NCBI GenBank assembly: GCA_036006525.1
Contig: DASYPP010000077.1
Span: 1-55,329, forward strand
Length of the DNA stretch: 55,329 nucleotides
Direction of reading: 5' to 3'
Origin: DASYPP01 sp036006525
Lineage (GTDB): Bacteria; Gemmatimonadota; Gemmatimonadetes; Gemmatimonadales; GWC2-71-9
Shown here: positions 40,830 to 48,272 of the stretch, piece after piece
How positions within the stretch are numbered: position 1 is the stretch's first letter
How the letters are laid out: each line of letters starts with the position of its first letter
Translations under genes and position numbers: made by a program
The notes under the pieces: model-generated
The model's database searches: none
What the model was told of the DNA's origin: nothing
The model's input: only the letters and a program-made list of their open reading frames with translations

Positions 40830-40978
40830 AGGGACTAAGCACGAAGGACTAAGGACTAAGGACTAAGGACTAAGGACTGAGGACTGAGGACTGAGGACTG
40901 AGGATCCAGGTCGTTGGTAAGTCCTTAGTCCTTAGTCCTTCGTCCCTTAATAGTCCTTAGTCCTTCGTCCCTTAATTC
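40830..40978. repeat. Tandem-repeat hairpin, 7-base unit GGACTAA
   Basis: Left arm about 40830-40903: nine to ten units of GGACTAA/GGACTGA; right arm about 40918-40975: TTAGTCC units, with CGAAGGA inverse. It fills the gap between the YbdK-like gene stop (40978-40980) and the amidase start. The longest hairpin of this class in the window. Confidence 0.87.
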
Positions 40979-42117
40979 TAACCAGGCATCCCCGCGGGGG
41001 CACCCTGCTGGGTGATCACCCCTTCCTCGGTTTCCGCGATCAACTGGGCCACGACGGCCTTGAAATCGCCGGTGCGCTGGTAGGTGGCGATCTGCCGGTC
41101 CGCGCTGGTGCCTTCCTTCATGACCCGCAACGCGTACTCGACTTCCTTGCGACTGCCGAGCTCATCCACCACATCGTCGATGAACCACTCCAGCAATTCG
41201 CTGATCAACTCGCGGGCGGGAAGCTCCTGCTGGCGGCCCAGGTCGATCAGTTTGCCGTCCAGGCCATACCGCACCGCGCGCCATTTGTTCTCTTCAATAA
41301 GCGCGCCAGAGTACACCCGAAAGGTCATATTGTCGCGCCGGAGCTTCCAGAGCTTCGCGATGATGGCCTGGAGTATGGCCGCGAGACTCACGGCTTCGTC
41401 CACCCGGGTGCAGACGTCGCAGCAGCGGAACTCGATGGTGGGGTAGCTGTGGTTGGGCCGCACGTCCCACCAGATCTTGGATCCGTTGGGAACGCACCCG
41501 GTGCGCACCAGGGTATCCAGCAGCTGCTCGTAGTCGGTCCAGTCCCGCAGCGTCGGCGGGATGCCGGTCCGCGGGAAGTTCCGAAAAATGATACTGCGGT
41601 AGGACTTGAGGCCGGTAATGCGGCCCATCCAGAACGGCGAACTGGTCGAAAGACAGAGCACGTGAGGAATGAAGTAACGCGCCACGTTCATCGCGTCGAT
41701 CAGGAAATCCTTGTCCTCGATGCCCACGTGCACGTGGGTTCCGAAGATCAGGAGACGCTGGGCCAGGTCGGCCAGGTCTTCCTTCACTCCCATGTAGCGT
41801 TCCAGCGGGGTGATCTCCTGGGAGAGCCATGAGGAGAAGGGGTGGGTGCCCGCGGCAGCGATCTTGAGCCCGTTCTTCGCCGCCAGCCCCATGACCGCCC
41901 CGCGCAACCGGACCAGCTCGGTCCGCACATCGGCCGGCGTCTGGCAGACATTGGTCCCGATCTCGACCATGGACTGATGCAGCTCGGGCTTGATCTGCCC
42001 GAGCACCATGCTGTCTTCTTTCAATATCTGGGTGATATAGGACTGCAGTTCCCCGGTGCGGGGATCGATGATCTGGTACTCCTCTTCGACGCCGAGGGTG
42101 AGCGACGGGGCCTTCAT
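40978..42117 (-). CDS. YbdK-like carboxylate-amine ligase (glutamate-cysteine ligase family 2)
   Basis: 379 residues from ATG 42117. The N-terminus LTLGVEEEYQIIDPRTGEL and HQSMVEIGTNVCQTP, FGTHVHVGI and RPNHSYPTIEFRCCDVCT are the family's ATP/Mg and substrate motifs. GCS2-type ligases join the carboxylate of glutamate or another acid to an amine; YbdK has weak glutamate-cysteine ligase activity. It is in a block with two ATP-grasp enzymes, an amidase and two esterases, so a novel peptide or amide is likely. The last residues (QQGAPAGMPG) are low complexity. Confidence 0.88.
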   Translation of the reverse strand: MKAPSLTLGVEEEYQIIDPRTGELQSYITQILKEDSMVLGQIKPELHQSMVEIGTNVCQTPADVRTELVRLRGAVMGLAAKNGLKIAAAGTHPFSSWLSQEITPLERYMGVKEDLADLAQRLLIFGTHVHVGIEDKDFLIDAMNVARYFIPHVLCLSTSSPFWMGRITGLKSYRSIIFRNFPRTGIPPTLRDWTDYEQLLDTLVRTGCVPNGSKIWWDVRPNHSYPTIEFRCCDVCTRVDEAVSLAAILQAIIAKLWKLRRDNMTFRVYSGALIEENKWRAVRYGLDGKLIDLGRQQELPARELISELLEWFIDDVVDELGSRKEVEYALRVMKEGTSADRQIATYQRTGDFKAVVAQLIAETEEGVITQQGAPAGMPG

Positions 42118-42154
42118 ACAGACTCCACAGTATGGTGATTCCGGATTGGTGGCT

Positions 42155-42233
42155 TATGGCGTAATGCGTATGGCAACATCAATAGATCTGCGCTACGGTA
42201 TCTCCCAGAACCCGTTGCCATATGCCATACGCT
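42155..42233. repeat. Hairpin with GCGTATGGCAAC-type arms
   Basis: TATGGCGTAATGCGTATGGC (from 42155) runs to 42177, and the complement GTTGCCATATGCCATACGC stands at 42214-42232. The gap is between the CP-ATP-grasp stop (42243) and YbdK-like start (42117). Another member of the tandem-repeat class, with a roughly 7-base period. Confidence 0.75.
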
Positions 42234-42242
42234 GCTGGCGTC

Positions 42243-43589
42243 TTAACGCTTCTCGACAAGAAAAGTCGGCACCGTGGATCCGCCGCCGGCGGTCACGTTC
42301 AACAGCGCGGCGGTGGAGAGCCGGCTCAAGAACCCCGAGGCGTAGTCCGCGTGGCTCACGAACGGCGCGGTGTCCAGCATGCGATCAAAAACCTGCAGGG
42401 TGCCGTCGGCATAGCTGGGATAGGGCTCGCTGGGGATCGGCACCCGCTGCTGAACGATATACGGTGTCGCCAGGGCATTCTGGACCGCTGCGGCCCACTC
42501 CGTGGCATCGGCCTGCCAGCCCAGCACGATGCCGGCTCCGCCGTAATCGTCGTTGGGCTTGAGCACCATCTGGTCCTTGTGCCGGTTGATAAAGCCGACC
42601 AGGTCCACCTGTTCCCCGTCGTGTACCGTGCGCCGGTCCTCGACCCGCCGGGTCCAGGGAATGAAGGCGCGCACCGCCTCCAGCTCTTCGGGGCGGAACA
42701 GGCGCGCGTTCTTCTCGTCGCTCAGCACCGCCAGGCTCGCCTTCTTATGGAGAATCTTGCTGCGAAAGGGATTGACCATGCATACCGCCCGGTCCCGCAC
42801 CGCCCGCACCATCGGGTTGTCGAGGCCGCATTCCTTCACCAGCTCGGTGATGAGGACCCGCTTGTAGATCAGGTCGACCGGCTCGGAGCCGGCGAACAGC
42901 TTGCCCTGGCGGTACTCCATCGCCCGCGGATCGGTGATGACGCAGGGAATGCCCAGCTGCTCGAACGCCTCCTGGTAGAGCACGAATTCATTGCGGGTGG
43001 GGACGTCGGGCCAGTCCACGATCGCGATCCGGGGCCGGGAGCGGCCGCCGGAAAATTCCTCCCAGGAGTCCAGCAGGGTGTGCATCACGCCGTGCCGGGC
43101 CAGCAGCGGCTCGACCTCCCACTCGCGGCTGAACCGGCGCATGATCGGAAGGTCGATGAACGACGCGGCCAGCGCGTCGTTGAACCCGGCGCCGGCCGGA
43201 GTCTCCGCATTGTACTCGGTGAGCCCCATGGTGCCGGCGTCATCCATGACGAACAGGTCGAGCCGCGAGGTAGGACTCGGCTCCGCGAAGCCGGGATCGC
43301 TGCTGATGAGTTCCTCTTCCCAGGCCTCCAGGCCGAATTGCGCGCGGAATCCGGGGTCAGCGATCGCGGCGGCATACGCCTTCCGGAAGGCCCGCATCAG
43401 GACTCGCACCCGTTGCTGCAGCAGGCGGTACGGTTCCCGGGTCATGAAGCGGGGCCGCAACACGGTGCAGAGCGGACGATCGCCGAAAATGAGGCCCCGC
43501 CGGCGCAGCTGGTCATCCAGCAGGGCCTGGCTTTCGGCGGCCAGGTCCGGCGTCAGCAGGTCATGATACTCGGCGATCGGGTTCGGCAT
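42243..43589 (-). CDS. Circularly permuted ATP-grasp type protein
   Basis: 448 residues from ATG 43589, eight bases past the stop of the ATP-grasp gene. The order of motifs is permuted: RLDLFVMDDAGTMGLTEYNAETPAG (metal-binding acidic Asn) comes first at about 110-135, followed by FVLYQEAFEQLGIP and late in the chain the ATP-binding lysine segment MVLKPNDDYGGAGIVLG and YIVQQRVPIP. Such proteins ligate carboxylates to amines and are found with GCS2-type ligases in amidoligase neighbourhoods (from memory of comparative work). The substrates are unknown. It is the middle of the biosynthetic block. Confidence 0.82.
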   Translation of the reverse strand: MPNPIAEYHDLLTPDLAAESQALLDDQLRRRGLIFGDRPLCTVLRPRFMTREPYRLLQQRVRVLMRAFRKAYAAAIADPGFRAQFGLEAWEEELISSDPGFAEPSPTSRLDLFVMDDAGTMGLTEYNAETPAGAGFNDALAASFIDLPIMRRFSREWEVEPLLARHGVMHTLLDSWEEFSGGRSRPRIAIVDWPDVPTRNEFVLYQEAFEQLGIPCVITDPRAMEYRQGKLFAGSEPVDLIYKRVLITELVKECGLDNPMVRAVRDRAVCMVNPFRSKILHKKASLAVLSDEKNARLFRPEELEAVRAFIPWTRRVEDRRTVHDGEQVDLVGFINRHKDQMVLKPNDDYGGAGIVLGWQADATEWAAAVQNALATPYIVQQRVPIPSEPYPSYADGTLQVFDRMLDTAPFVSHADYASGFLSRLSTAALLNVTAGGGSTVPTFLVEKR

Positions 43590-43597
43590 GGCGGCGA

Positions 43598-44536
43598 TCA
43601 GGTCGCCCGGCTGGCGGTGAACGCCGCGGCCCACTTGAGGTCAATCGCCTGTTTGCGCGGATTCTTCGCCAGCCGGATGACCATGTCCGCCATGGCGTTC
43701 ACCACCCACTCGAAGTAGTGCGGCGTGAGCGAATAGATGTCCATGTCGGGCGCGCAGTTCATGAAGTCGATCGCGTAGGGAATACCGCCGCGGACCGCGA
43801 ACTCCAGGGAGTTCATGTCATAGCCCAGCGCCCGGCACAGGGTCAGCGAATCCTGCACGATACGGCTGCCCAGCTCGGGGCTCAGGTGCTCGTGCTCGAC
43901 CAGGTACTTCCGGGCCTTGGGATCGTATTTCATGGGCAGCACCTGCTCCTGCCCGATGCAGAGGCAGCGGACAAACTGGTCCCATTCGATGAACTCCTGC
44001 ACGATCATGTTGAGCAGGCCGGAGTTGTCGTAGTGATAGATCAGCTCGTCCAGCGAACGGCAGACGTACACTTCCTTCCACCCCCCGCCGTGCGCGTCCT
44101 TGAGGATGCAGGGCATCCCGATGTACTCCACGATCCCTTTCCAGTCGAGCGGATAGACCAGGTTGCGAAGGCTTTCCTCCGGGACGATACCCGGGATATA
44201 CGCCTTGTTGGGCAGCGCCATCGTCTTGGGGCTGGCCACGCCGAGCCGGGTGGCGAGGGACGCGTCGAAGAACTTGTCGTCCGCCGACCACATGAAGGGA
44301 TTGTTCACCACCGTGACGCCCTGCAGCACGGCGTTCTTGAGATAGCTCCGGTAGTAGGGCACCTCGTGAGAGATCCGGTCCACGATGACGGCGTAGGGAA
44401 CCGGCTCGTTCATCGCGGTCGCGCCGATCTTCACGAACTCGGCCTCGACGTCCGCCTTTCGCCGGGCCACTTCCTCGATGAACCGGGGAGGAAAGGACCA
44501 CTCGCGACCCACCATGAGACCGACTTTCTTTGCCAT
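43598..44536 (-). CDS. ATP-grasp ligase (RimK-like)
   Basis: 312 residues from ATG 44536. ATP-grasp motifs: KKVGLMVGREWSFPPRF at the N-terminal pre-ATP domain, MPCILKDAHGGGWKEVYV (phosphate loop lysine and glycine-rich part), IVQEFIEWDQFVRCLCIGQ, and the metal-binding AIDFMNCAPDMD near 270. The substrate is not determined; RimK-like enzymes add glutamate or amino acids to carboxylates. The stop is eight bases before the next ATP-grasp gene and after the esterase gene, all on the same strand. Confidence 0.86.
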   Translation of the reverse strand: MAKKVGLMVGREWSFPPRFIEEVARRKADVEAEFVKIGATAMNEPVPYAVIVDRISHEVPYYRSYLKNAVLQGVTVVNNPFMWSADDKFFDASLATRLGVASPKTMALPNKAYIPGIVPEESLRNLVYPLDWKGIVEYIGMPCILKDAHGGGWKEVYVCRSLDELIYHYDNSGLLNMIVQEFIEWDQFVRCLCIGQEQVLPMKYDPKARKYLVEHEHLSPELGSRIVQDSLTLCRALGYDMNSLEFAVRGGIPYAIDFMNCAPDMDIYSLTPHYFEWVVNAMADMVIRLAKNPRKQAIDLKWAAAFTASRAT

Positions 44537-44559
44537 ACCCCCACCAATGCGAAGTGTTT

Positions 44560-44648
44560 GTAAGCAGTAAGCGGTAAGCAGTGAGCGGGACAGTGAAGCG
44601 GGATCTCAGAGACCAGTCCCGCTTACTGCTCACTGCTTACCGGTTACC
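44560..44648. repeat. Tandem-repeat hairpin, unit GTAAGCA
   Basis: Left arm 44560-44603: GTAAGCA, GTAAGCG, GTAAGCA, GTGAGCG, then GGACAGTGAAGCGGGA; right arm about 44615-44648: TCCCGCTTACTGCTCACTGC and further. Same unit as at 13731. Lies between the esterase stop (44654) and ATP-grasp start. Confidence 0.85.
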
Positions 44649-44653
44649 GGTGG

Positions 44654-45373
44654 TCAGTCGTGCCCGCCCACGTACATCCGGATCATGGTTTCCCAGTAGG
44701 GCCAGTCATGAGCCCACCCGTCCCACTCCCGGAGGGCGTTGCCGATCCCCTTGTTCCAGAGCACTCCGGAAAAGTCGCGGTTGTTGCCGATCTGGGGATC
44801 ACCCCGACCGATCACCAGGATCACATCCTGCCGGCGTAGCGCCTCCAGCCGTTCAGGATCCTGTTCGTTGGGGATGAAGTCCATGGGGTTGGAGCGGTAG
44901 ACGTTCTCATCCGAGTAGCCGGCGGTGAGCCGCTTGATATCGTACAGGCCGCTCATGCCAAGGACGCGGTGCACCAGGTGGGGATGCCGCATGCCGAAGC
45001 AGGCCGCCTGGTAAGCACCCAGGCTGGCGCCGGTCGCGATGCAGAAGGGGTTGGAATTCCTGCTCTGGGTGAACGGGATGACTTCGTGCTCGAGGTAGGC
45101 GTCGTACTGGAGGTGGCGCCAGGCGCGGGCCCCGGGATGGATGGTGTCCGCGTTCCAGCTTTCGGTGTTGACCTGGTCCAGGCAGAACATCTGGAGCGAG
45201 CCCTGTTCCAGGTGGTCGCCCAGAACCTCGTGCATCCGGCGATCGGCCCACTCGGTGAAGGTCCCCATCGAGGTGGGAAACACCAGCAGTCGGGCCCCGC
45301 CGTGGCCAAAGACCAGGATATCCATGGCCTTGCCCAGGGCTGGGCTGTGCCATCGGTGATGTTCGGTGTTCAC
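44654..45373 (-). CDS. Esterase of the COG4947 type
   Basis: 239 residues from GTG 45373, whose TGA overlap with the previous gene (GTGA) fixes the start. Nucleophile elbow CIATGASLGAYQA with serine about 120 and a C-terminal EWDGWAHDWPYW with the catalytic histidine. The fold is alpha/beta hydrolase. The family is uncharacterised; it occurs with amidoligase genes. Translational coupling to the Fes-like esterase suggests the two act together. The right arm of a repeat ends six bases before its stop. Confidence 0.82.
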   Translation of the reverse strand: MNTEHHRWHSPALGKAMDILVFGHGGARLLVFPTSMGTFTEWADRRMHEVLGDHLEQGSLQMFCLDQVNTESWNADTIHPGARAWRHLQYDAYLEHEVIPFTQSRNSNPFCIATGASLGAYQAACFGMRHPHLVHRVLGMSGLYDIKRLTAGYSDENVYRSNPMDFIPNEQDPERLEALRRQDVILVIGRGDPQIGNNRDFSGVLWNKGIGNALREWDGWAHDWPYWETMIRMYVGGHD

Positions 45374-46179
45374 GCGCGTTCCCCGGATGAAAGCAGAAAT
45401 GGCAGGGCTGCCTTGAACCGGCGGCCCCAAACGGCTTCCTGGTGCCCGGCCCCGGCCTCCTCGACCCAGCGTAACGACACCCCGTCCCGGTACCCCTTCT
45501 TGATGAGGAGGTCCCGCATGCGGCGCGCGTTGAGCAGGGATTCAGTGCCTTCCTCGGTACCGGTATCGAGGTAAATCCGGCCGGGGACAAACGGGCTGGC
45601 TTCGACCAGCGGAAAGATAGCCTTGTCCGCAAACCAGAGGGACGGGCTGATGGCCGCCACAAAACCGAAGGCGCCGGCCCGGCGAAAAAAGCCGTACAGG
45701 CTGATAAGTCCGCCCAGTGAACTCCCCGCGATCCCGGTGGCCGCCGGTTCGGGACGAGTGCGGAACCGGCTGTCGATCAAGGGCTTGAGGGTGTCCAGCA
45801 GGAAGTCGAGATAGCGGTCCCCCGCCCCGCCGCCAATCTTGGGATCCAGAAAGGGACTGTACTCCCGGATCCGCTCCTCGCCGGCGTTGGGAATCGCCAC
45901 CACGATCGGGTCAACGCTCCGCCGGGGAAGGGTCGCCAGGGCGTCCACCAGGCCCCAGTCCCCAGCGAAACTGGTGGCCGGATCGAACAGGTTCTGGCCA
46001 TCCTGCATGTAGATCACCGGGTAGCGGCGATCGCCCGGCCGATAGGAGGCCGGCAGGTGAACCAGGATGTCGCGCAGGTTGCCCAGCTGGGGACTAGGCA
46101 CGCCGGACAAGCGTTCCAGGGTCCCCGGCCGGCGGCGGCGCAGTTTCCAGCGAAACAGCGATCGGGGCCAACGGGGCAA
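45370..46179 (-). CDS. Putative esterase (Fes/enterochelin esterase-like, D-family)
   Basis: 269 residues. The esterase-D fold shows YPVIYMQDGQNLFDPATSF, IAGSSLGGLISLYGFF (nucleophile) and AGAGHQEAVWGRRF (histidine). The N-terminal KLRRRRPGTLERL resembles the start of ferric-enterochelin esterase-like proteins. Likely a cytoplasmic hydrolase; no signal peptide. First gene of the minus-strand biosynthetic block, so its promoter must lie between 46180 and the divergent YihY gene. It could release an ester from the product of the ligases. Confidence 0.85.
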   Translation of the reverse strand: MPRWPRSLFRWKLRRRRPGTLERLSGVPSPQLGNLRDILVHLPASYRPGDRRYPVIYMQDGQNLFDPATSFAGDWGLVDALATLPRRSVDPIVVAIPNAGEERIREYSPFLDPKIGGGAGDRYLDFLLDTLKPLIDSRFRTRPEPAATGIAGSSLGGLISLYGFFRRAGAFGFVAAISPSLWFADKAIFPLVEASPFVPGRIYLDTGTEEGTESLLNARRMRDLLIKKGYRDGVSLRWVEEAGAGHQEAVWGRRFKAALPFLLSSGERA

Positions 46180-46282
46180 ACGAAACTCGTGAGTGAAGGC
46201 GCGGAAGAATAACTCGGGAGGGGTCCCTAAGCCATGTGAGGAAAGTCATGGTTTCAGACCTTCACCCGCCCTACATAGACCT

Positions 46283-47203
46283 ATGCAATTGAAGCTTCGA
46301 AGGCTCCTCGGCATCCTCAAGACGGCGGCGGTGGAATGGGATCGGCACGACGTGCCGCGACACGGTGCGGCCCTGGCCTACTACACGCTATTCGCGCTGG
46401 CCCCGCTGCTGGTCATCGTGATTGGCATCGGAGGATTGATCTTCGGGCCCGAGGCTGCCCGGGGAGAAGTCGTGAGACAGATCGGCGGCCTGATCGGAAC
46501 CGAAGGGGCCAAGGCGATACAGAGCCTGCTGGTCGATGCCCACCAGCCCAATACCTCGACCCTGGCGACCATTATCGGCAGCGTGACCTTTTTTCTCGGG
46601 GCCACCGGCGCATTTGCCGCGCTTCAGGGTGCGCTGAACAACATCTGGGACGTAAAGCCCAAACCCCGGCCGGTCATCCTGGTCTGGCTCCGGCAACGCA
46701 TCCTGTCTTTTGGATTGGTCGTCGCGATCGGCTTTCTGCTCCTGGTTTCGCTGACCTTGAGCGCCCTGGTTGGCGCCTTCAGCCAGTACCTGCACAACCG
46801 GCTCCCCGGCGGTGAGGTGTTCTGGCAGGCTGTCAACTTCTTCATCTCGCTGGGATTCATCATCGTGCTGTTCGCGCTGATCTACAAAGTTCTTCCGGAT
46901 GTCCGGCTGGCCTGGGCCGACGTCTGGGCCGGCGCCATCGTCACGTCGCTTTTCTTCACCCTCGGCAAGACGCTGATCGGCGTGTACCTCGGCCACGCCT
47001 CAATCGGCTCGACTTATGGAGCGGCGGGGTCGGTGGTGATCATCCTGATCTGGGTGTACTACTCGGCCCAGGTGGCCCTGTTTGGCGCGGAAGTCACCAA
47101 GGCGTGGGTGAAGCGGGTCGGGGCGGAGGAGACCGGCCAGCCGGTTCCTCCGGTCGATTCGGACCTGGCGGTACGCAAGCGGGCCCCCAGCAAGGCGCAC
47201 TGA
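46283..47203 (+). CDS. YihY/BrkB family inner-membrane protein
   Basis: 306 residues from ATG 46283. Six membrane helices. The family motifs are HGAALAYYTLFALAPLLVIVIG, the segment FFLGATGAFAALQGALNNIWDVKP, and YKVLPDVRLAWADVWAGAIVTSLFFTLGK. Function unknown; formerly and wrongly called ribonuclease BN. Single gene by appearance; followed by a 247-base gap without clear signals. Confidence 0.88.
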   Translation: MQLKLRRLLGILKTAAVEWDRHDVPRHGAALAYYTLFALAPLLVIVIGIGGLIFGPEAARGEVVRQIGGLIGTEGAKAIQSLLVDAHQPNTSTLATIIGSVTFFLGATGAFAALQGALNNIWDVKPKPRPVILVWLRQRILSFGLVVAIGFLLLVSLTLSALVGAFSQYLHNRLPGGEVFWQAVNFFISLGFIIVLFALIYKVLPDVRLAWADVWAGAIVTSLFFTLGKTLIGVYLGHASIGSTYGAAGSVVIILIWVYYSAQVALFGAEVTKAWVKRVGAEETGQPVPPVDSDLAVRKRAPSKAH

Positions 47204-47450
47204 ACGTTTTCTTCACGGCTCTTCGCAGCAGCGATTTGCAGCTTGCGAAGCCGTCATGACGACCCGAAATGGTCGCCACTCTGCTCCAGTCACATCTGCT
47301 CCGTAAGCCGCCTCACATTTCCGCCCCGCTGTCGAAATCCCAGTCGAAATCCGGTGAGCCATCGCACTCGTGAAAAGGCGCCGACTCGGTGGTGTCCGGA
47401 TTGCCCTACCAGGCGGTGGGTGGTCCGGCAACATCTCACAGGAGGCAGGT

Positions 47451-48047
47451 ATGGGTTCCCCCAGCAAGCAGGCGGTCCGCACGATTCTGACTTTTCTCAT
47501 CCTGGCCGGCCTCGTCGCCATGAGCAGCCAGGCCCAGAGTCGGTCGGTCACCATCAACCAGGTCCGGCTCCCCGACCAGGCGGTGCTCCAGCTGGAGCAG
47601 CGTTACCGGGTGCCGATCCGCGATGGCAACTATTGGTACGACAAGAGGTCCGGAGCCTGGGGCATGAGCGGCGGGCCCACGGTCGGCTTCATCTACCCCA
47701 ACCTGGACATCGGCGGCCCGCTCCGCGCCGACGCGTCCAACGGCCATACCGGCGTGTTCATCAACGGTCGTCAGCTGCACCAGGCCGATGTGATGGGTCT
47801 GCTCCAGTTGGGGCCGGTCTACCAGGGTCGGTACTGGATGGATGGGGCGGGCAACATCGGGGTAGAGAACGGCCCCATGCTGTTGAACCTGTGGCAGGTG
47901 GTCCAGGCGGCCAACCAGCGGAGCGGGAACCGGGGGGCCTACAGCAGCTACACCCGAAGCGGTTCCATGTTTGGGAGCGACGGCAACGGCTGCCTGGTGT
48001 TCAACGACCCGGGCTCCCATACCAGTGTCACCGGTTCGGGGTGCTAA
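47451..48047 (+). CDS. Secreted protein of unknown function
   Basis: 198 residues from ATG 47451, preceded by AGGAGG at 47440-47445. Signal peptide with ILTFLILAGLVAMSSQAQS. The mature part has YWYDKRSGAWGMSGGPTVGFI, then GHTGVFINGRQLHQADV and GRYWMDGAGNIGVENGP, a motif set I have seen in uncharacterised secreted proteins of bacteria and fungi. The C-terminus has glycine- and serine-rich GSMFGSDGNGCLVFNDPG. No enzymatic motif is visible. Its stop TAA is the start of a repeat arm. Confidence 0.72.
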   Translation: MGSPSKQAVRTILTFLILAGLVAMSSQAQSRSVTINQVRLPDQAVLQLEQRYRVPIRDGNYWYDKRSGAWGMSGGPTVGFIYPNLDIGGPLRADASNGHTGVFINGRQLHQADVMGLLQLGPVYQGRYWMDGAGNIGVENGPMLLNLWQVVQAANQRSGNRGAYSSYTRSGSMFGSDGNGCLVFNDPGSHTSVTGSGC

Positions 48048-48070
48048 CTGCTAACTGCTTACTGCTAACT
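48043..48070. repeat. Single-armed tandem repeat, unit CTAACTG
   Basis: CTAACTGCTAACTGCTTACT and one more copy at 48043-48070, starting with the stop codon TAA (48045-48047) of the secreted protein gene. No second arm is visible, so it is a partial version of the tandem-repeat elements. Confidence 0.65.
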
Positions 48071-48156
48071 GGGGTGAGTGCCGCAAACTGCGGAGTGCAC
48101 CCGTCTAAATCTTGGTGGGGATGGGTGGTAAGTCGTTACATAGCAATGCAATTGTG

Positions 48157-48174
48157 TTGGCCCGGCTGTTGCTT
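48157..48174 (+). promoter_or_regulatory. Sigma-54-type promoter candidate
   Basis: TTGGCCCGGCTGTTGCTT has GG (48159-48160) and GC (48171-48172) separated by exactly 10 bases, with TGGC..TTGCT matching the -24/-12 consensus. Transcription would start near 48183, with a leader of about 90 bases before the next gene. No enhancer-binding protein is in the window. Confidence 0.5.
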
Positions 48175-48272
48175 TACTAAACGGCAGCTCCACGTGCGAC
48201 CATCTAAGGGTCGCCATTACAGGAACATAGGCCGGGTTACCGACCACAGTTCCAGTACTCCGAATCGGGGTC

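Noticed and set aside
40830..40978. CRISPR-like array
   Set aside because: The units are 7 bases, contiguous and without spacers, and the two halves are complements of each other; no cas gene is near.
42222..43718. A 498-codon plus-strand frame
   Set aside because: Shadow of the circularly permuted ATP-grasp gene; composition typical of an antisense frame and no domain seen.
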